Assembly: GCA_023393525.1 (NCBI GenBank)
Contig: JAEWKZ010000089.1
Span: 1-64,000, forward strand
Source of the DNA: Pseudomonadota bacterium
GTDB taxonomy: Bacteria; Desulfobacterota; Desulfovibrionia; Desulfovibrionales; Desulfomicrobiaceae
Length of the DNA: 64,000 nucleotides
Direction: 5' to 3'
Under the pieces are notes generated by a model. It did no database searches. It saw only the letters and a program-made list of their open reading frames with translations, and had not been told where the DNA came from. Both the position numbers and the translations under genes were made by a program. Position 1 is the first letter of the stretch, and every line of letters begins with the position of its first letter. This document shows positions 41,550 to 49,796 of this stretch, piece by piece.

Positions 41550-42557
41550 TCAGTCGGGTAAGGAATCGAGCAGTTCCAGCAGCGTTGCCACGGAGATGTC
41601 CCGCATGCAGGCGTTGCCGAGGGCGCAGGCGTCCTGGCCGTGCAGGGAGCAGGGCGCCTGGGCGCAGGGGATTTGGTGGACGATGTCGCGCGGGCCCGAG
41701 GGATAGAAGCCCCATTCCCTGGTGGTGGGGCCGAACAGGGCGATGACCGGAGTGTCCACGGCCGTGGCCAGGTGCATGGGGCCGGAGTCGCCGGTGATCA
41801 GGGCGCGGCACCGGGACAGGATGGCCGAGGTGGCGCGCAGGTCGGTGGCGTTGGTCAGGTCGCGCGGGGAGTGGGGAAAGAGGGGATGATGGTTGCGGCC
41901 CAAGACGAGTGTCTGCTCGCCTCTGGCTTCGAGAGCCCGGACCAGGCTTTTCCACACGTCGGGGGCAGGGGTCTTGGCCGGGTGGGTGGCGTAGGGGTGG
42001 ATGGCGACGGGCCGATTCAGGCCCAGGTTCGAGAGCGTGGTCTCGGCCATGGATTGTTCGCCTTCATCCAGAAAGATGCGCGGGATGAGTTTGTCCGCTC
42101 GTGCCGGCGAGGGGTCCAGGGCCATGCAGTAGCGCTGGGGCACGTTCAGACGTCTGAGTCTGGCGGCGGGAAGCGGGTGACGGGTGGCCAGGAAAAGCCG
42201 TCTGGTCAGGGAAAATTTGGGATAGGCGCGGGTCGGGGCAGGCCAGAACAGGCGCAACAGCCGCGTGCGCAGGCTGCCGTGCAGGTCGACCAGCGGGAGA
42301 TGGCCGGACTCGCGGGCCAGACCACGACAGAAGCTCAGCCAGGCCCAGCCGCGCAGGTCGCGCTCCTCGACCTCGATGATCCCGCTCACGGCCGGGTGGT
42401 TGTGAAACACCGGGGCCAGCGCGGGCCTGGTCAGCACCCGGAATGTCAGTCCGGCCTGCCGGTGCCAGTGGGCGAGCACGCCCGTGGTCAGGATGGCGTC
42501 GCCCAGGGCGCTCAGGCGCACGGTCAGGCATTCCTGATTGCTGAATGGCAAAGACAT
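41550..42557 (-). CDS. Glycosyltransferase family 9 (heptosyltransferase-like)
   Basis: A 335-residue GT-B enzyme. The N-terminal TVRLSALGDAILTTGVLAHW is the family 9 opening. The C-terminal donor site includes LITGDSGPMHLATAVDTPVI followed by LFGPTTREWGFYP, matching ADP-heptose transferases of the LPS core. Its C-terminus has several Cys (CAQAPCSLHGQDACALGNAC), an arrangement often seen in this family. It lies downstream of a family 4 glycosyltransferase and gmhB, forming an LPS-core or cell-surface sugar unit with them. It acts at the cytoplasmic face of the inner membrane. The exact acceptor is unknown. Confidence 0.88.
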   Translation of the reverse strand: MSLPFSNQECLTVRLSALGDAILTTGVLAHWHRQAGLTFRVLTRPALAPVFHNHPAVSGIIEVEERDLRGWAWLSFCRGLARESGHLPLVDLHGSLRTRLLRLFWPAPTRAYPKFSLTRRLFLATRHPLPAARLRRLNVPQRYCMALDPSPARADKLIPRIFLDEGEQSMAETTLSNLGLNRPVAIHPYATHPAKTPAPDVWKSLVRALEARGEQTLVLGRNHHPLFPHSPRDLTNATDLRATSAILSRCRALITGDSGPMHLATAVDTPVIALFGPTTREWGFYPSGPRDIVHQIPCAQAPCSLHGQDACALGNACMRDISVATLLELLDSLPD

Positions 42558-42565
42558 GAAGGCTC

Positions 42566-43696
42566 CTAATGGCCGCCGCGCAGTTCGGCGTAGACCCGCA
42601 TGAGCGCGGCCGAGGTGCGCGAGGCATGGAAATTTTCGGCGTGGCGCACGCCTTTTTGGATCATTGCCCGGCGCAGGCCGTCGTCGTCCAGGACCCGCTC
42701 AAGGGCGTGGGCAAGTTCCGACGCGTTCCCCGGCGTGGTGTACAGGGCCGCGTCGCCGCCGGGCTCGGCAAAGCAGGAGCCCGTGGAGGTGACGACCGGG
42801 ACCCGGCTGTTCAATGCTTCCAGAATGGGGATGCCGAAACCTTCACCCACGGACGGGTAGGCGAAGACGCTGGCCAGCCGGTACAGGCCCGGCAGATCCT
42901 CATCCGCGACCCGGCCCAGGAAATGGACCCGCCCTTCAAGACCCAGGGCCCGGGTCTGGGTGCGCAGAGCCGCCTCCATGGGCCCCTGGCCGACGATGAC
43001 CAGATCCGGGCGTGTGGCGGCGGACAGTTCGGCCAGCGCCCCGAGCAGCGTCTGGGCTCCCTTGCGCGGGATCAGGGAGCCGACAAAGAGCGCGAAGCGT
43101 TCCGGCAGGCCGTGAATCCGGCGCAGCCTGTCGGCCTCGCCCGGCTCCCAGGGAGCGGAGAAGGCCGGAGAGCAGCTCTGGTAGGCGACGCGGATGCGCT
43201 CGGCGGGAACGCCGAAGATATCTCGAACGTCGTCGGCGGTCTTTTGGCTGATGGCCACGACCATGTCCGCACGGAGGCAGCTGCGTCTGTATTTATATGT
43301 ATAGAGCCGACGGTCTATCCACGGGTAGAGCTGGGGATGGGTCAGAAAAAGCAGATCGTGCATGGTGACCACGGTGCGCGTGCGCGGGCCGAAAGCGGTC
43401 AGCGGAAGCTCATGGGACAGGCCGTGGTAGATGTCCAGGTCGCGGGCGGGGCCGGTCCGGGGAATGCCCAGGCTGCGCCACAGGGCCGGAAAGGGGCGCC
43501 AGGCCGGGCACGCTTCCTGCACAGCGAGCCCACGTTGCGCGGGCAACGTGCAAAAAGGTCCGGACATGCGCGGGGTGAACAGCGTGTAGCGGTGTTCCGG
43601 AAAATGCTCGGCCAGCCCCAGTACCGTGCTGCGGGCGTAGTTGCCGAGTCCGGTGCGGTTGTGGAAGAAGCGCTTGGCGTCAAATCCGATGTGCAT
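42566..43696 (-). CDS. Glycosyltransferase family 4
   Basis: A 376-residue protein when started at ATG 43696 (MHIGFDAKRF), the start with best spacing to AAGGA; ATG 43702 is also possible. It opens with HIGFDAKRFFHNRTGLGNYA, typical of mannosyl-type GT4 enzymes. It has RFALFVGSLIPRKGAQTLLG, VHFLGRVADEDLPGLYRLAS and the donor-site SVGEGFGIPILEALNSRVPV with the E-x7-E pattern. It should transfer an activated sugar (GDP- or UDP-linked) in envelope polysaccharide or LPS synthesis. It overlaps the end of gmhB by 17 bases and is followed after eight bases by the family 9 enzyme. Confidence 0.9.
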   Translation of the reverse strand: MHIGFDAKRFFHNRTGLGNYARSTVLGLAEHFPEHRYTLFTPRMSGPFCTLPAQRGLAVQEACPAWRPFPALWRSLGIPRTGPARDLDIYHGLSHELPLTAFGPRTRTVVTMHDLLFLTHPQLYPWIDRRLYTYKYRRSCLRADMVVAISQKTADDVRDIFGVPAERIRVAYQSCSPAFSAPWEPGEADRLRRIHGLPERFALFVGSLIPRKGAQTLLGALAELSAATRPDLVIVGQGPMEAALRTQTRALGLEGRVHFLGRVADEDLPGLYRLASVFAYPSVGEGFGIPILEALNSRVPVVTSTGSCFAEPGGDAALYTTPGNASELAHALERVLDDDGLRRAMIQKGVRHAENFHASRTSAALMRVYAELRGGH

Positions 43697-44294
43697 GCAC
43701 ATGTTCCTTTTTTTGCACAAGAAGCGCGAGGTACGCCCCCAGGTCGCGGGCCAGCCAGGTCGGATTGTCCGGACCCGGCGCGCAGGGCCGCACGGGTTCG
43801 TCGAGGAGGGTCAGGCCAAGCTTGGCGGCCGCGTCCCGGCCATGCCCGGTCAGGACCAGGACGGTTTCGGCGCAGCCGACGGCGTGTCCGAAGCGGATGT
43901 CCGCGACCTTGTCGCCGATCATGACCGTTTTTTCGGGTCGCAGTCCAAAGGCGGAGGCCAGTTCCCGCCACAGGCCGGTACGGGGTTTGCGGCAGTCGCA
44001 ATCGTCGTCGGGCGCATGGGGGCAGAAAGCGGCCCCGCCCAGCGTGACGCCCTCGGCCAGGAGCGTCTCCTCCAGGCGGGCATGCACCCGGCGGTAGTCT
44101 TCGGGGCTGAAGAGCCCCCTGCCGATGCCGCTCTGGTTGCTGGCCAGGTAGAAGGCGCAGCCCAGTTCTATCAGCCGGCGCATGGGCGCGGTCGTTCCGG
44201 GGATGAGCGCCACCAGAGCGGGGTCGCTCAAATAATGGCACTCTTCGATCAGGGTGCCGTCGCGGTCGAGCAGTATGGTGTCTATGTCGGTCAT
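43680..44294 (-). CDS. gmhB: D-glycero-D-manno-heptose 1,7-bisphosphate 7-phosphatase (HAD)
   Basis: A 204-residue HAD-superfamily phosphatase starting at ATG 44294. The nucleophile motif is ILLDRDGTLIEE with the D-x-D pair, motif II is LASNQSGIGRG, and a zinc loop reads FCPHAPDDDCDCRKPRTG. Motifs III/IV are KTVMIGDKVADI. These are the hallmarks of GmhB, which removes the 7-phosphate during ADP-heptose synthesis for LPS. The last 30 residues (about 175-204) are extra and poorly conserved-looking. It is the first gene of the sugar unit with two glycosyltransferases, consistent with inner-core LPS. Confidence 0.88.
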   Translation of the reverse strand: MTDIDTILLDRDGTLIEECHYLSDPALVALIPGTTAPMRRLIELGCAFYLASNQSGIGRGLFSPEDYRRVHARLEETLLAEGVTLGGAAFCPHAPDDDCDCRKPRTGLWRELASAFGLRPEKTVMIGDKVADIRFGHAVGCAETVLVLTGHGRDAAAKLGLTLLDEPVRPCAPGPDNPTWLARDLGAYLALLVQKKEHVHAHRI

Positions 44295-44543
44295 ATTTGT
44301 CCTTGCCGAAGATGGGCTTTTTTGATCGGTAAGCGCAGCGAGGTCAAGAAAGGAAATGGATCGTCCGTCCGGCGGCCCGCCCAGCCTGGTTCCGGGACGG
44401 TCGGGGACGGATTTTGGCGGACGAAAATGTTGACGAAACTGATCGGGTTGTGGATATGCGCGTTCGTACCGGCGCGCAGGGCGTCGTGACAGGTGAGGCC
44501 GGTTCATGCTAGGAGCCGGACCACAATGAAACCGGAGAGTGTA

Positions 44544-44987
44544 ATGAGCACCGCAAAAAATCAGAAATGGGTCTACCTGGCCGCCGTCCTTTTGGTCGGA
44601 GCCGGAGTGGGCTACCTTCTCTTCAGCGGACTGTCCCAGAATTCCGTGTACTTCCTGAATGTTTCCGAGGCGCTGGCCATGCCCGCCGAGAAGCTGACCC
44701 AGGCCAGACTGTTCGGCTCGGTTTCCGAGAAGGATCTTGTCCACGATCCTTCGGCCATGGGCGTGTCCTTTTTCGTCCAGGACAAGGACGATCCCGCCCA
44801 GGCCATCCGCGTCCACTACAAGGGAGCCGTGCCCGACACGTTCAAGGTCGGGGTCGAGGTCATCCTCGAAGGTTCCTTCGCGGCCGACACCCGGATCTTC
44901 GAGGCCACCAGCCTGCTGACCAAATGCCCGTCCAAGTACGAGAAAAACGAAAAGGGCCGGATGCGTCCTCCGGGATTCGCGGGCTAG
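44544..44987 (+). CDS. ccmE: CcmE haem chaperone with CxxxY motif
   Basis: A 147-residue periplasmic haem chaperone started at ATG 44544, with GGAGAG upstream. One N-terminal anchor (WVYLAAVLLVGAGVGYLLF) is followed by an OB-fold domain: LTQARLFGSVSEKDLVHDP, VSFFVQDKDDPAQAIRVHYK. The haem-attachment site, HxxxY in E. coli, reads CPSKY here (about residues 130-134), the Cys-type CcmE known from some deltaproteobacteria and archaea. It hands haem to the CcmF lyase. It is the first gene of the ccm cluster, after a 249-base gap from gmhB that contains a weak TTGACG/TATGCG promoter-like pair (44430/44455). Confidence 0.92.
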   Translation: MSTAKNQKWVYLAAVLLVGAGVGYLLFSGLSQNSVYFLNVSEALAMPAEKLTQARLFGSVSEKDLVHDPSAMGVSFFVQDKDDPAQAIRVHYKGAVPDTFKVGVEVILEGSFAADTRIFEATSLLTKCPSKYEKNEKGRMRPPGFAG

Positions 44988-45038
44988 TCCGGTCCCCCTT
45001 TTTTTCCAACCAGAACCTCCACGAGGATACCCCGCTTC

Positions 45039-46922
45039 ATGCACGCCATCAGTTTCACCGCACTCATCTTGAGCATGCTGGCCGCCGTGGGCTTGACCGC
45101 GACGGCCGGGATGAAGGCCCTCAAAGACGATTTCGACACCGTAGCCCTGCTGGAAAAAGGTCAGATCCTGCTGACCGTCGTGGTGCTGGCCGTTTCCGCC
45201 GTCCTCCTGCAGGCGCTGGCCGCCCGTGATTTTTCCTACGTCTACGTGCGCGACTACACGGACACCTTCCTGCCCCTGTTCTACGCAGTGACGGCCTTCT
45301 GGGCCGGACAGAACGGTTCCTTCCTGTTCTGGTATCTGTGCGTGGCGATCATGGGCTGGTGCATGATCTACACTCCGGGGTATTCCCGGCTGGACAGCCG
45401 GACCAAGGTTTTTTTCTGGATTCTCTTTTTCCTGGTCGAGATATTCTTTCTCTTCGCCCTGACCGGACCGAGCAATCCCTTCATGAAGCTCGATCCCGTC
45501 CCAGCCGAAGGCCGGGGCCTCAACCCCCTGCTGCAGAATCCGGGCATGATCTTCCATCCGCCGCTGTTGTTTCTGGGGTACGCGGGCTACACCATCCCCT
45601 GCTGCCTGGCGCTGGCCTCACGCCTTTCCGGAGACAGCCGCCAGTGGCTCGATCTGTGCCGCAACTGGAACATCGTGGCCTGGATCTTTCTGACCTCGGG
45701 CATCATCCTGGGAGCCTGGTGGTCCTACATGGAACTGGGCTGGGGCGGATACTGGGCCTGGGATCCGGTGGAGAACGCTTCCCTCATCCCCTGGCTGGCC
45801 GGAACTGCCTTCATTCACACCGCCATTGTAGGGCGCACGCGCAAGTCCCTTTTGCGCACCAACGTGTTCATGGTCGCCCTGACCTTTCTGCTCTGCTTCT
45901 TCGCCACCTTCGTGGTCCGCAGCGGCATGATCGACTCCCTGCATGCCTTCGGCGGCAGCCGCATGGGCATCCCTTTGCTCGTGTTCATGGTCGCCGCCCT
46001 GCTGCTGACCCTGTATGTCTGCCTGGTCCAGCGCGAGGACGACAGCGCGCACATCGACGACTTCGCCAGTCGTCCGGGCATGCTGTTCCTGACTTCGTGG
46101 CTCTTTCTGTGCCTGGGGGGCATTGTCTTTCTCGGCGTGCTCTGGCCGGTCATCAGCAGTCTCTGGAGCGAGAATCCCGTGGGTCTGGACGCCGGGTTCT
46201 ACAACCGGGTCTGCCTGCCCCTTTTCGCGGTGCTGGCCCTGATCATGGCTGTGTGCCCCTGGTTTTCCCAGAAGAGCGGAATCAGCGACAAGACGGGCCT
46301 GGGGCTCGTCCTGGGCGCGGGGGTGGGCGCGGCCGTGGCCGTTTTCGCCCTGGGCTACGCGCAGCCGCTGGCCCTTTTCTCCGCCACGTCCGGCTTCATG
46401 ATGATATTCTCCATCACGCTCTATTTCGTCCGCAACAAGGGCGCGCGGGCCTTCCTGCCGTCATGGGGCGCTTACGGCGTGCATCTGGGCGTGGCGCTGA
46501 TGGTTGTCGGCGTGGCGTTTTCCGGACCCTACAAGGTGGAGTCGGAAGCCGTGCTGACCAAGGGACAGAGCATGACGGTGGGCGATTACGAGATTGTGTT
46601 CAACGAGCTGACCCATGATCACGACAATCCGGCCATGGACGTGCACGCGGCCCTGCTGACCGTGACCCGCGACGGCCAGGCCGTGGGCGACCTGGCTCCG
46701 GAAAAGCGGCTGTACCGCAATTTCGAGCAGTCGACCTTCGCCGAGGTTTCGGTCATCCCGTCCCTGGGCGAGGAGATCTACTCCACACTGCTCGGTTTCA
46801 ACGAAGAGGGGGCGGTCAGCCTGAAGATCAGCGTCAATCCGCTGGTCAACTGGATCTGGATCGGCGGCACCCTGTCCTGCCTGATCGCGTTTCTGTGCTG
46901 GAGAAAGATCGAGCGGCGATGA
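45039..46922 (+). CDS. ccmF: Cytochrome c haem lyase subunit CcmF
   Basis: A 627-residue membrane protein with about 15 spans. The tryptophan-rich WWD haem-handling motif is in WWSYMELGWGGYWAWDPVEN. It has conserved His residues (SFTALIL region, GMIFHPPLLFLGYAG, FIHTAIVGRT) and a periplasmic C-terminal domain (about 490-600) before the last span. It joins haem from CcmE to the CxxCH of apocytochromes. Its stop overlaps ccmA (ATGATGA). No ccmG or ccmH-type thioreductase is present in the window. Confidence 0.95.
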   Translation: MHAISFTALILSMLAAVGLTATAGMKALKDDFDTVALLEKGQILLTVVVLAVSAVLLQALAARDFSYVYVRDYTDTFLPLFYAVTAFWAGQNGSFLFWYLCVAIMGWCMIYTPGYSRLDSRTKVFFWILFFLVEIFFLFALTGPSNPFMKLDPVPAEGRGLNPLLQNPGMIFHPPLLFLGYAGYTIPCCLALASRLSGDSRQWLDLCRNWNIVAWIFLTSGIILGAWWSYMELGWGGYWAWDPVENASLIPWLAGTAFIHTAIVGRTRKSLLRTNVFMVALTFLLCFFATFVVRSGMIDSLHAFGGSRMGIPLLVFMVAALLLTLYVCLVQREDDSAHIDDFASRPGMLFLTSWLFLCLGGIVFLGVLWPVISSLWSENPVGLDAGFYNRVCLPLFAVLALIMAVCPWFSQKSGISDKTGLGLVLGAGVGAAVAVFALGYAQPLALFSATSGFMMIFSITLYFVRNKGARAFLPSWGAYGVHLGVALMVVGVAFSGPYKVESEAVLTKGQSMTVGDYEIVFNELTHDHDNPAMDVHAALLTVTRDGQAVGDLAPEKRLYRNFEQSTFAEVSVIPSLGEEIYSTLLGFNEEGAVSLKISVNPLVNWIWIGGTLSCLIAFLCWRKIERR

Positions 46923-47578
46923 TGAGTTCCGGCGCGCTTCTGACCCTGCGCGGGGTCAGTCATTTCTTCGGTTCACGCCTGGTGTTCAAGGGGGTGTCCT
47001 GCGAGCTGGCCCCGGGCAGCATCATGCTCGTGGCCGGTCCCAACGGCGCGGGCAAGACTACGCTTCTGAAGATCATGGCCGGTCTGACCGAACCCCGGGC
47101 CGGAACCGTCCTGCGCGGCGTTCCGGATCGGGCCATGGCCTTCATGGGGCATCAGACCTTCGTCTATCCGGCCCTCTCGGCCCTGGGCAACCTTGAATTC
47201 TGGAACAGCGTCTACGGACGCGGACTGGACGACAGGGCCCTGCTCGGCCTTCTGGACCGGGTGGGGCTGAAGGGCTTCGCCCTGGAGGCGGCGGGCACCT
47301 TTTCCCGGGGCATGGCCCAGCGCCTGTCCCTGGCCCGGGTCCTTCTGGTCGAACCGAGCCTTGTCTTTCTCGATGAACCGTCAACGGGCCTCGACACGGC
47401 CTCCCAGGCCCTTTTGCACGGCGAAGTGGAGGCGGCCAGGGCCAGGGGAGCGGGCATCGTCTGGATCTCCCACGACCTGGAGCGGGATCTGGGACGGGCC
47501 GACACGGTGCTTGGGCTTGGCGGACGGGGCATGAGCTATTTCGGCCCGGCCAACGAATTTATCCTGGAGGGCCTGTGA
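46919..47578 (+). CDS. ccmA: Haem exporter ATPase CcmA
   Basis: A 219-residue ABC ATPase. The start is ATG 46919 or ATG 46922, both inside the ccmF stop region. Walker A is GPNGAGKTTLLK, the signature is FSRGMAQRLSLARVLL and Walker B is LVFLDEPSTGLDTA, with the switch His in WISHDLERDL. With CcmB it forms the ABC module that releases holo-CcmE from the CcmC complex. The gene overlaps ccmB by four bases. The short length and position exclude a general transporter ATPase. Confidence 0.93.
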   Translation: MMSSGALLTLRGVSHFFGSRLVFKGVSCELAPGSIMLVAGPNGAGKTTLLKIMAGLTEPRAGTVLRGVPDRAMAFMGHQTFVYPALSALGNLEFWNSVYGRGLDDRALLGLLDRVGLKGFALEAAGTFSRGMAQRLSLARVLLVEPSLVFLDEPSTGLDTASQALLHGEVEAARARGAGIVWISHDLERDLGRADTVLGLGGRGMSYFGPANEFILEGL

Positions 47579-48249
47579 TAACCTCTTCGCTGGCCGTGGC
47601 CCGCAAGGATCTGCGCCTGGCCTTCGCCGGAGGCCAGGGACCGGTACAGGCGATTCTGCTGGGGCTTTTGCTGGTCTTCATCTTCAGCCTTTCGGCGGCG
47701 CCGGGGGAGCTTTTCACACCGCAACAGGCCATGGCCATCTTCTGGCTGTGCAGTTCCTTCGCCGTGGTCCTGATTTTTTCCCTGCTTTTCCGCTTCGAAG
47801 AGGAGAATGACACGGCCACGGCCCTCTTGCTGTCTCCACTGCCGGTGCAGGGATTGTGGATGGGGAAGACGATGGCGGGGCTTGCGCTGCTGCTCATGTG
47901 CCAGGTCTTCTTTTTCCCGGCGGCCCTTGTCTTTCTCGGCCTCGATCCCGGCGGCGACTGGGCGGGCCTGGCGCTCATGGCGCTCGGCGTGGACCTTGGC
48001 CTGTGCATCCTGGGCGGGCTCATCGGGGCCATGGGGCATGGGCAGGGAGCCAAGGACGCGCTGTTGACCATCATCGTCTTTCCGTTGCAAATCCCGCTGC
48101 TTCTCGGGGGCATCCGCATCGGGGTGGGACTCGCGCAGGGCCTGCCGCTCTCCGGGGTCGCGGACTGGTTCGGGCTTGTCATGGCGTTTGACGCAGTTTT
48201 TGCGGGCGCGGCACTTTTTCTGTTCCCCCATGTATTCAGAGGGGAATAA
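47575..48249 (+). CDS. ccmB: Haem exporter permease CcmB
   Basis: A 224-residue protein with six membrane spans. The CcmB opening is SLAVARKDLRLAFAGGQGPV. The family feature FEEENDTATALLLSPLPVQG lies on the loop after the second span, where it contacts CcmA. It overlaps ccmA by four bases and is followed by ccmC after four bases. It is the membrane half of the CcmAB module in cytochrome c maturation. Confidence 0.93.
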   Translation: MITSSLAVARKDLRLAFAGGQGPVQAILLGLLLVFIFSLSAAPGELFTPQQAMAIFWLCSSFAVVLIFSLLFRFEEENDTATALLLSPLPVQGLWMGKTMAGLALLLMCQVFFFPAALVFLGLDPGGDWAGLALMALGVDLGLCILGGLIGAMGHGQGAKDALLTIIVFPLQIPLLLGGIRIGVGLAQGLPLSGVADWFGLVMAFDAVFAGAALFLFPHVFRGE

Positions 48250-48253
48250 AAGG

Positions 48254-48955
48254 ATGAGCATGTTTCGCATCTATCCAAAAATACTCATGATTCTGGCCTG
48301 CGCAAGCATGGCTGCGATGGCGGTGGGACAATACGCCATCTGGTTCCACGCGCCCGAGGAGGCGACCATGGGGCTGGTGCAGAAGGTCTTCTACTTCCAT
48401 CTGCCCTTGGCCTGGTGGTCCTTTGTCGCATTTTTCGGCGTCTGCGCCGCCAGCGCGATGGTGCTGTGGACCGGGCGCGAGCACTGGGACGTGCTGGCCG
48501 GCGTGTTGGCCGAGATCGGGGTCTTGTTCAGCGGATTGGCCCTGGTCACCGGCTCCATCTGGGGTCGTGCCGCCTGGAACACCTGGTGGACCTGGGACCC
48601 GCGCCTGTCGACGACGCTTGTGATGTGGTTCGTGTACGCCGGGTATCTGGTCCTGCGCTCCGCCGACGTGGGCGGAGGCAAGGGCGCGAAGGTGCGGGCC
48701 GTGCTTGGAATCGTGGCTTTTCTGGATGTGCCGCTGGTGTTTTTGTCGGCCAGGCTGTGGCGGTCCATCCATCCGGCGGTTCTCGCCTCCAGGGGCGGCG
48801 GACTGGAACCGGAAATGTGGACCGCGGTGTGGATCAATGTCCTGGCCTGGGGGGCGCTGTTCGGAACGCTGGTTCTGGCGCGCTACCACGGGGCTGGTCT
48901 GAAGCGCCGCGTCGAGGCGGCCCTGATCAGAATCCAGGAAAAGACCTTGCAATAA
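48254..48955 (+). CDS. ccmC: Haem delivery protein CcmC
   Basis: A 233-residue protein with six spans, started at ATG 48254 with AGG upstream. The WWD motif is GRAAWNTWWTWDPRLSTTLV, flanked by the conserved His residues KVFYFHLPLAW and SIHPAVLASRG. It attaches haem to CcmE. It lies between ccmB and the small ccmD, the usual order. It is clearly distinct from CcmF by its short length. Confidence 0.95.
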   Translation: MSMFRIYPKILMILACASMAAMAVGQYAIWFHAPEEATMGLVQKVFYFHLPLAWWSFVAFFGVCAASAMVLWTGREHWDVLAGVLAEIGVLFSGLALVTGSIWGRAAWNTWWTWDPRLSTTLVMWFVYAGYLVLRSADVGGGKGAKVRAVLGIVAFLDVPLVFLSARLWRSIHPAVLASRGGGLEPEMWTAVWINVLAWGALFGTLVLARYHGAGLKRRVEAALIRIQEKTLQ

Positions 48956-48965
48956 GGGGATGGGC

Positions 48966-49097
48966 ATGAACTACCTTTTTATCGCCAATGTGTGCATCTG
49001 GCTGGGCGTGGGCGGATACGTCCTTTTCCTGGCCCGGCAGCACAGTGTTTTGGAACGTCGCGTACGGCAACTGGAGATCATTGATGCAGAAGAATAG
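48966..49097 (+). CDS. ccmD: CcmD small membrane protein
   Basis: A 43-residue protein (MNYLFIANVCIWLGVGGYVL, then FLARQHSVLERRVRQLEIID). It has one membrane span followed by a charged cytosolic helix, the CcmD layout. It starts 10 bases after ccmC and overlaps the TPR gene by 14 bases. CcmD stabilises the CcmABC-CcmE complex. The assignment relies on position, length and topology because the family is poorly conserved. Confidence 0.85.
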   Translation: MNYLFIANVCIWLGVGGYVLFLARQHSVLERRVRQLEIIDAEE

Positions 49098-49671
49098 CGC
49101 TTTCCCCCGCGCCGCCCGTGGCCGGGCGGTTGTTTTCCTGATGGCCTGCCTGGGCGTGATGGTGTTCGCCGCCGTGGCCTACAGGGTGGAGAATCCGTCC
49201 ATCGTGCAGCATGAGCAGCCTCGCGAGATGCCGGGCGGTGGAGCCATGGGCCAGATGGGCGGGGACATGGCCGGCGTGTCGGTCATGATGAAGAAGCTGC
49301 AGGAGAATCCCGAGGATGTCGACGCCATGCGTTCGCTGGGGATGTCCTTCATGGACATGCAGGCCTGGGACAAAGCCCTGTCTTTCTGGGAAATGATTCT
49401 GGAGCGCAACGAAAACGACGTGATGGCCTTGAACCAGAAAGGCTTTTGTCTTTTCGAGCTGGAGAGGCACGCCGAGGCGGCGGAGCTTTTCGAGCGCATG
49501 CTGGCCATCGAGCCGCATAATTACCATGCCCACTATAATCTGGGCGTCATCTACAAGTATTACCTGAGTAAGCCGGAGAACGCCGCTGCGCATTTCCAGG
49601 CCGTGATCGACGCCGCTCCGGACGATCCGGGGCTCATGAGCAACGCCCGCCGGGAACTTGAGGCGAAATAG
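49084..49671 (+). CDS. TPR protein at the end of the ccm cluster (CcmI-like)
   Basis: A 195-residue protein started at ATG 49084 inside ccmD. One N-terminal membrane span (about residues 14-33) is followed by a Gly/Met-rich linker (MPGGGAMGQMGGDMAG). Three TPR-type helical pairs follow: VDAMRSLGMSFMDMQAWDKA, VMALNQKGFCLFELERHAEA, YHAHYNLGVIYKYYLSKPEN. The layout resembles the apocytochrome-binding C-terminal half of CcmI, so a chaperone role in c-type cytochrome assembly is likely but inferred from context. It is the last gene before the liv promoter. Confidence 0.78.
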   Translation: MQKNSAFPRAARGRAVVFLMACLGVMVFAAVAYRVENPSIVQHEQPREMPGGGAMGQMGGDMAGVSVMMKKLQENPEDVDAMRSLGMSFMDMQAWDKALSFWEMILERNENDVMALNQKGFCLFELERHAEAAELFERMLAIEPHNYHAHYNLGVIYKYYLSKPENAAAHFQAVIDAAPDDPGLMSNARRELEAK

Positions 49672-49686
49672 CCGCCACGGCTCTGT

Positions 49687-49716
49687 TTGACACCTCCACA
49701 GGGCTGATGGTAATAG
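49687..49716 (+). promoter_or_regulatory. Sigma-70 promoter of the liv operon
   Basis: TTGACA (49687-49692) is a perfect -35 box. With an 18-base spacer it is followed by TAATAG (49711-49716) as -10. It lies about 80 bases before livJ and after the end of the ccm cluster. Confidence 0.6.
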
Positions 49717-49738
49717 CCCACGATTCCGCAAGCTTTAG

Positions 49739-49758
49739 TGGCCCGCTTAGACGGGCCA
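49739..49758 (+). other. Leader stem-loop upstream of livJ
   Basis: TGGCCCG (49739-49745) and CGGGCCA (49752-49758) form a seven-pair stem with loop CTTAGA, in the transcribed leader between the promoter and livJ. No T-run follows, so it may stabilise the mRNA or bind a regulator rather than terminate. Confidence 0.45.
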
Positions 49759-49796
49759 TGAATCATATCCTAAACTCGAACTTTGTGGAGGAACTG

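Noticed and set aside
44295..45557. N-terminal part of the long minus frame containing gmhB
   Set aside because: It is antisense to ccmE and ccmF; GmhB begins at ATG 44294 just before its nucleophile motif.
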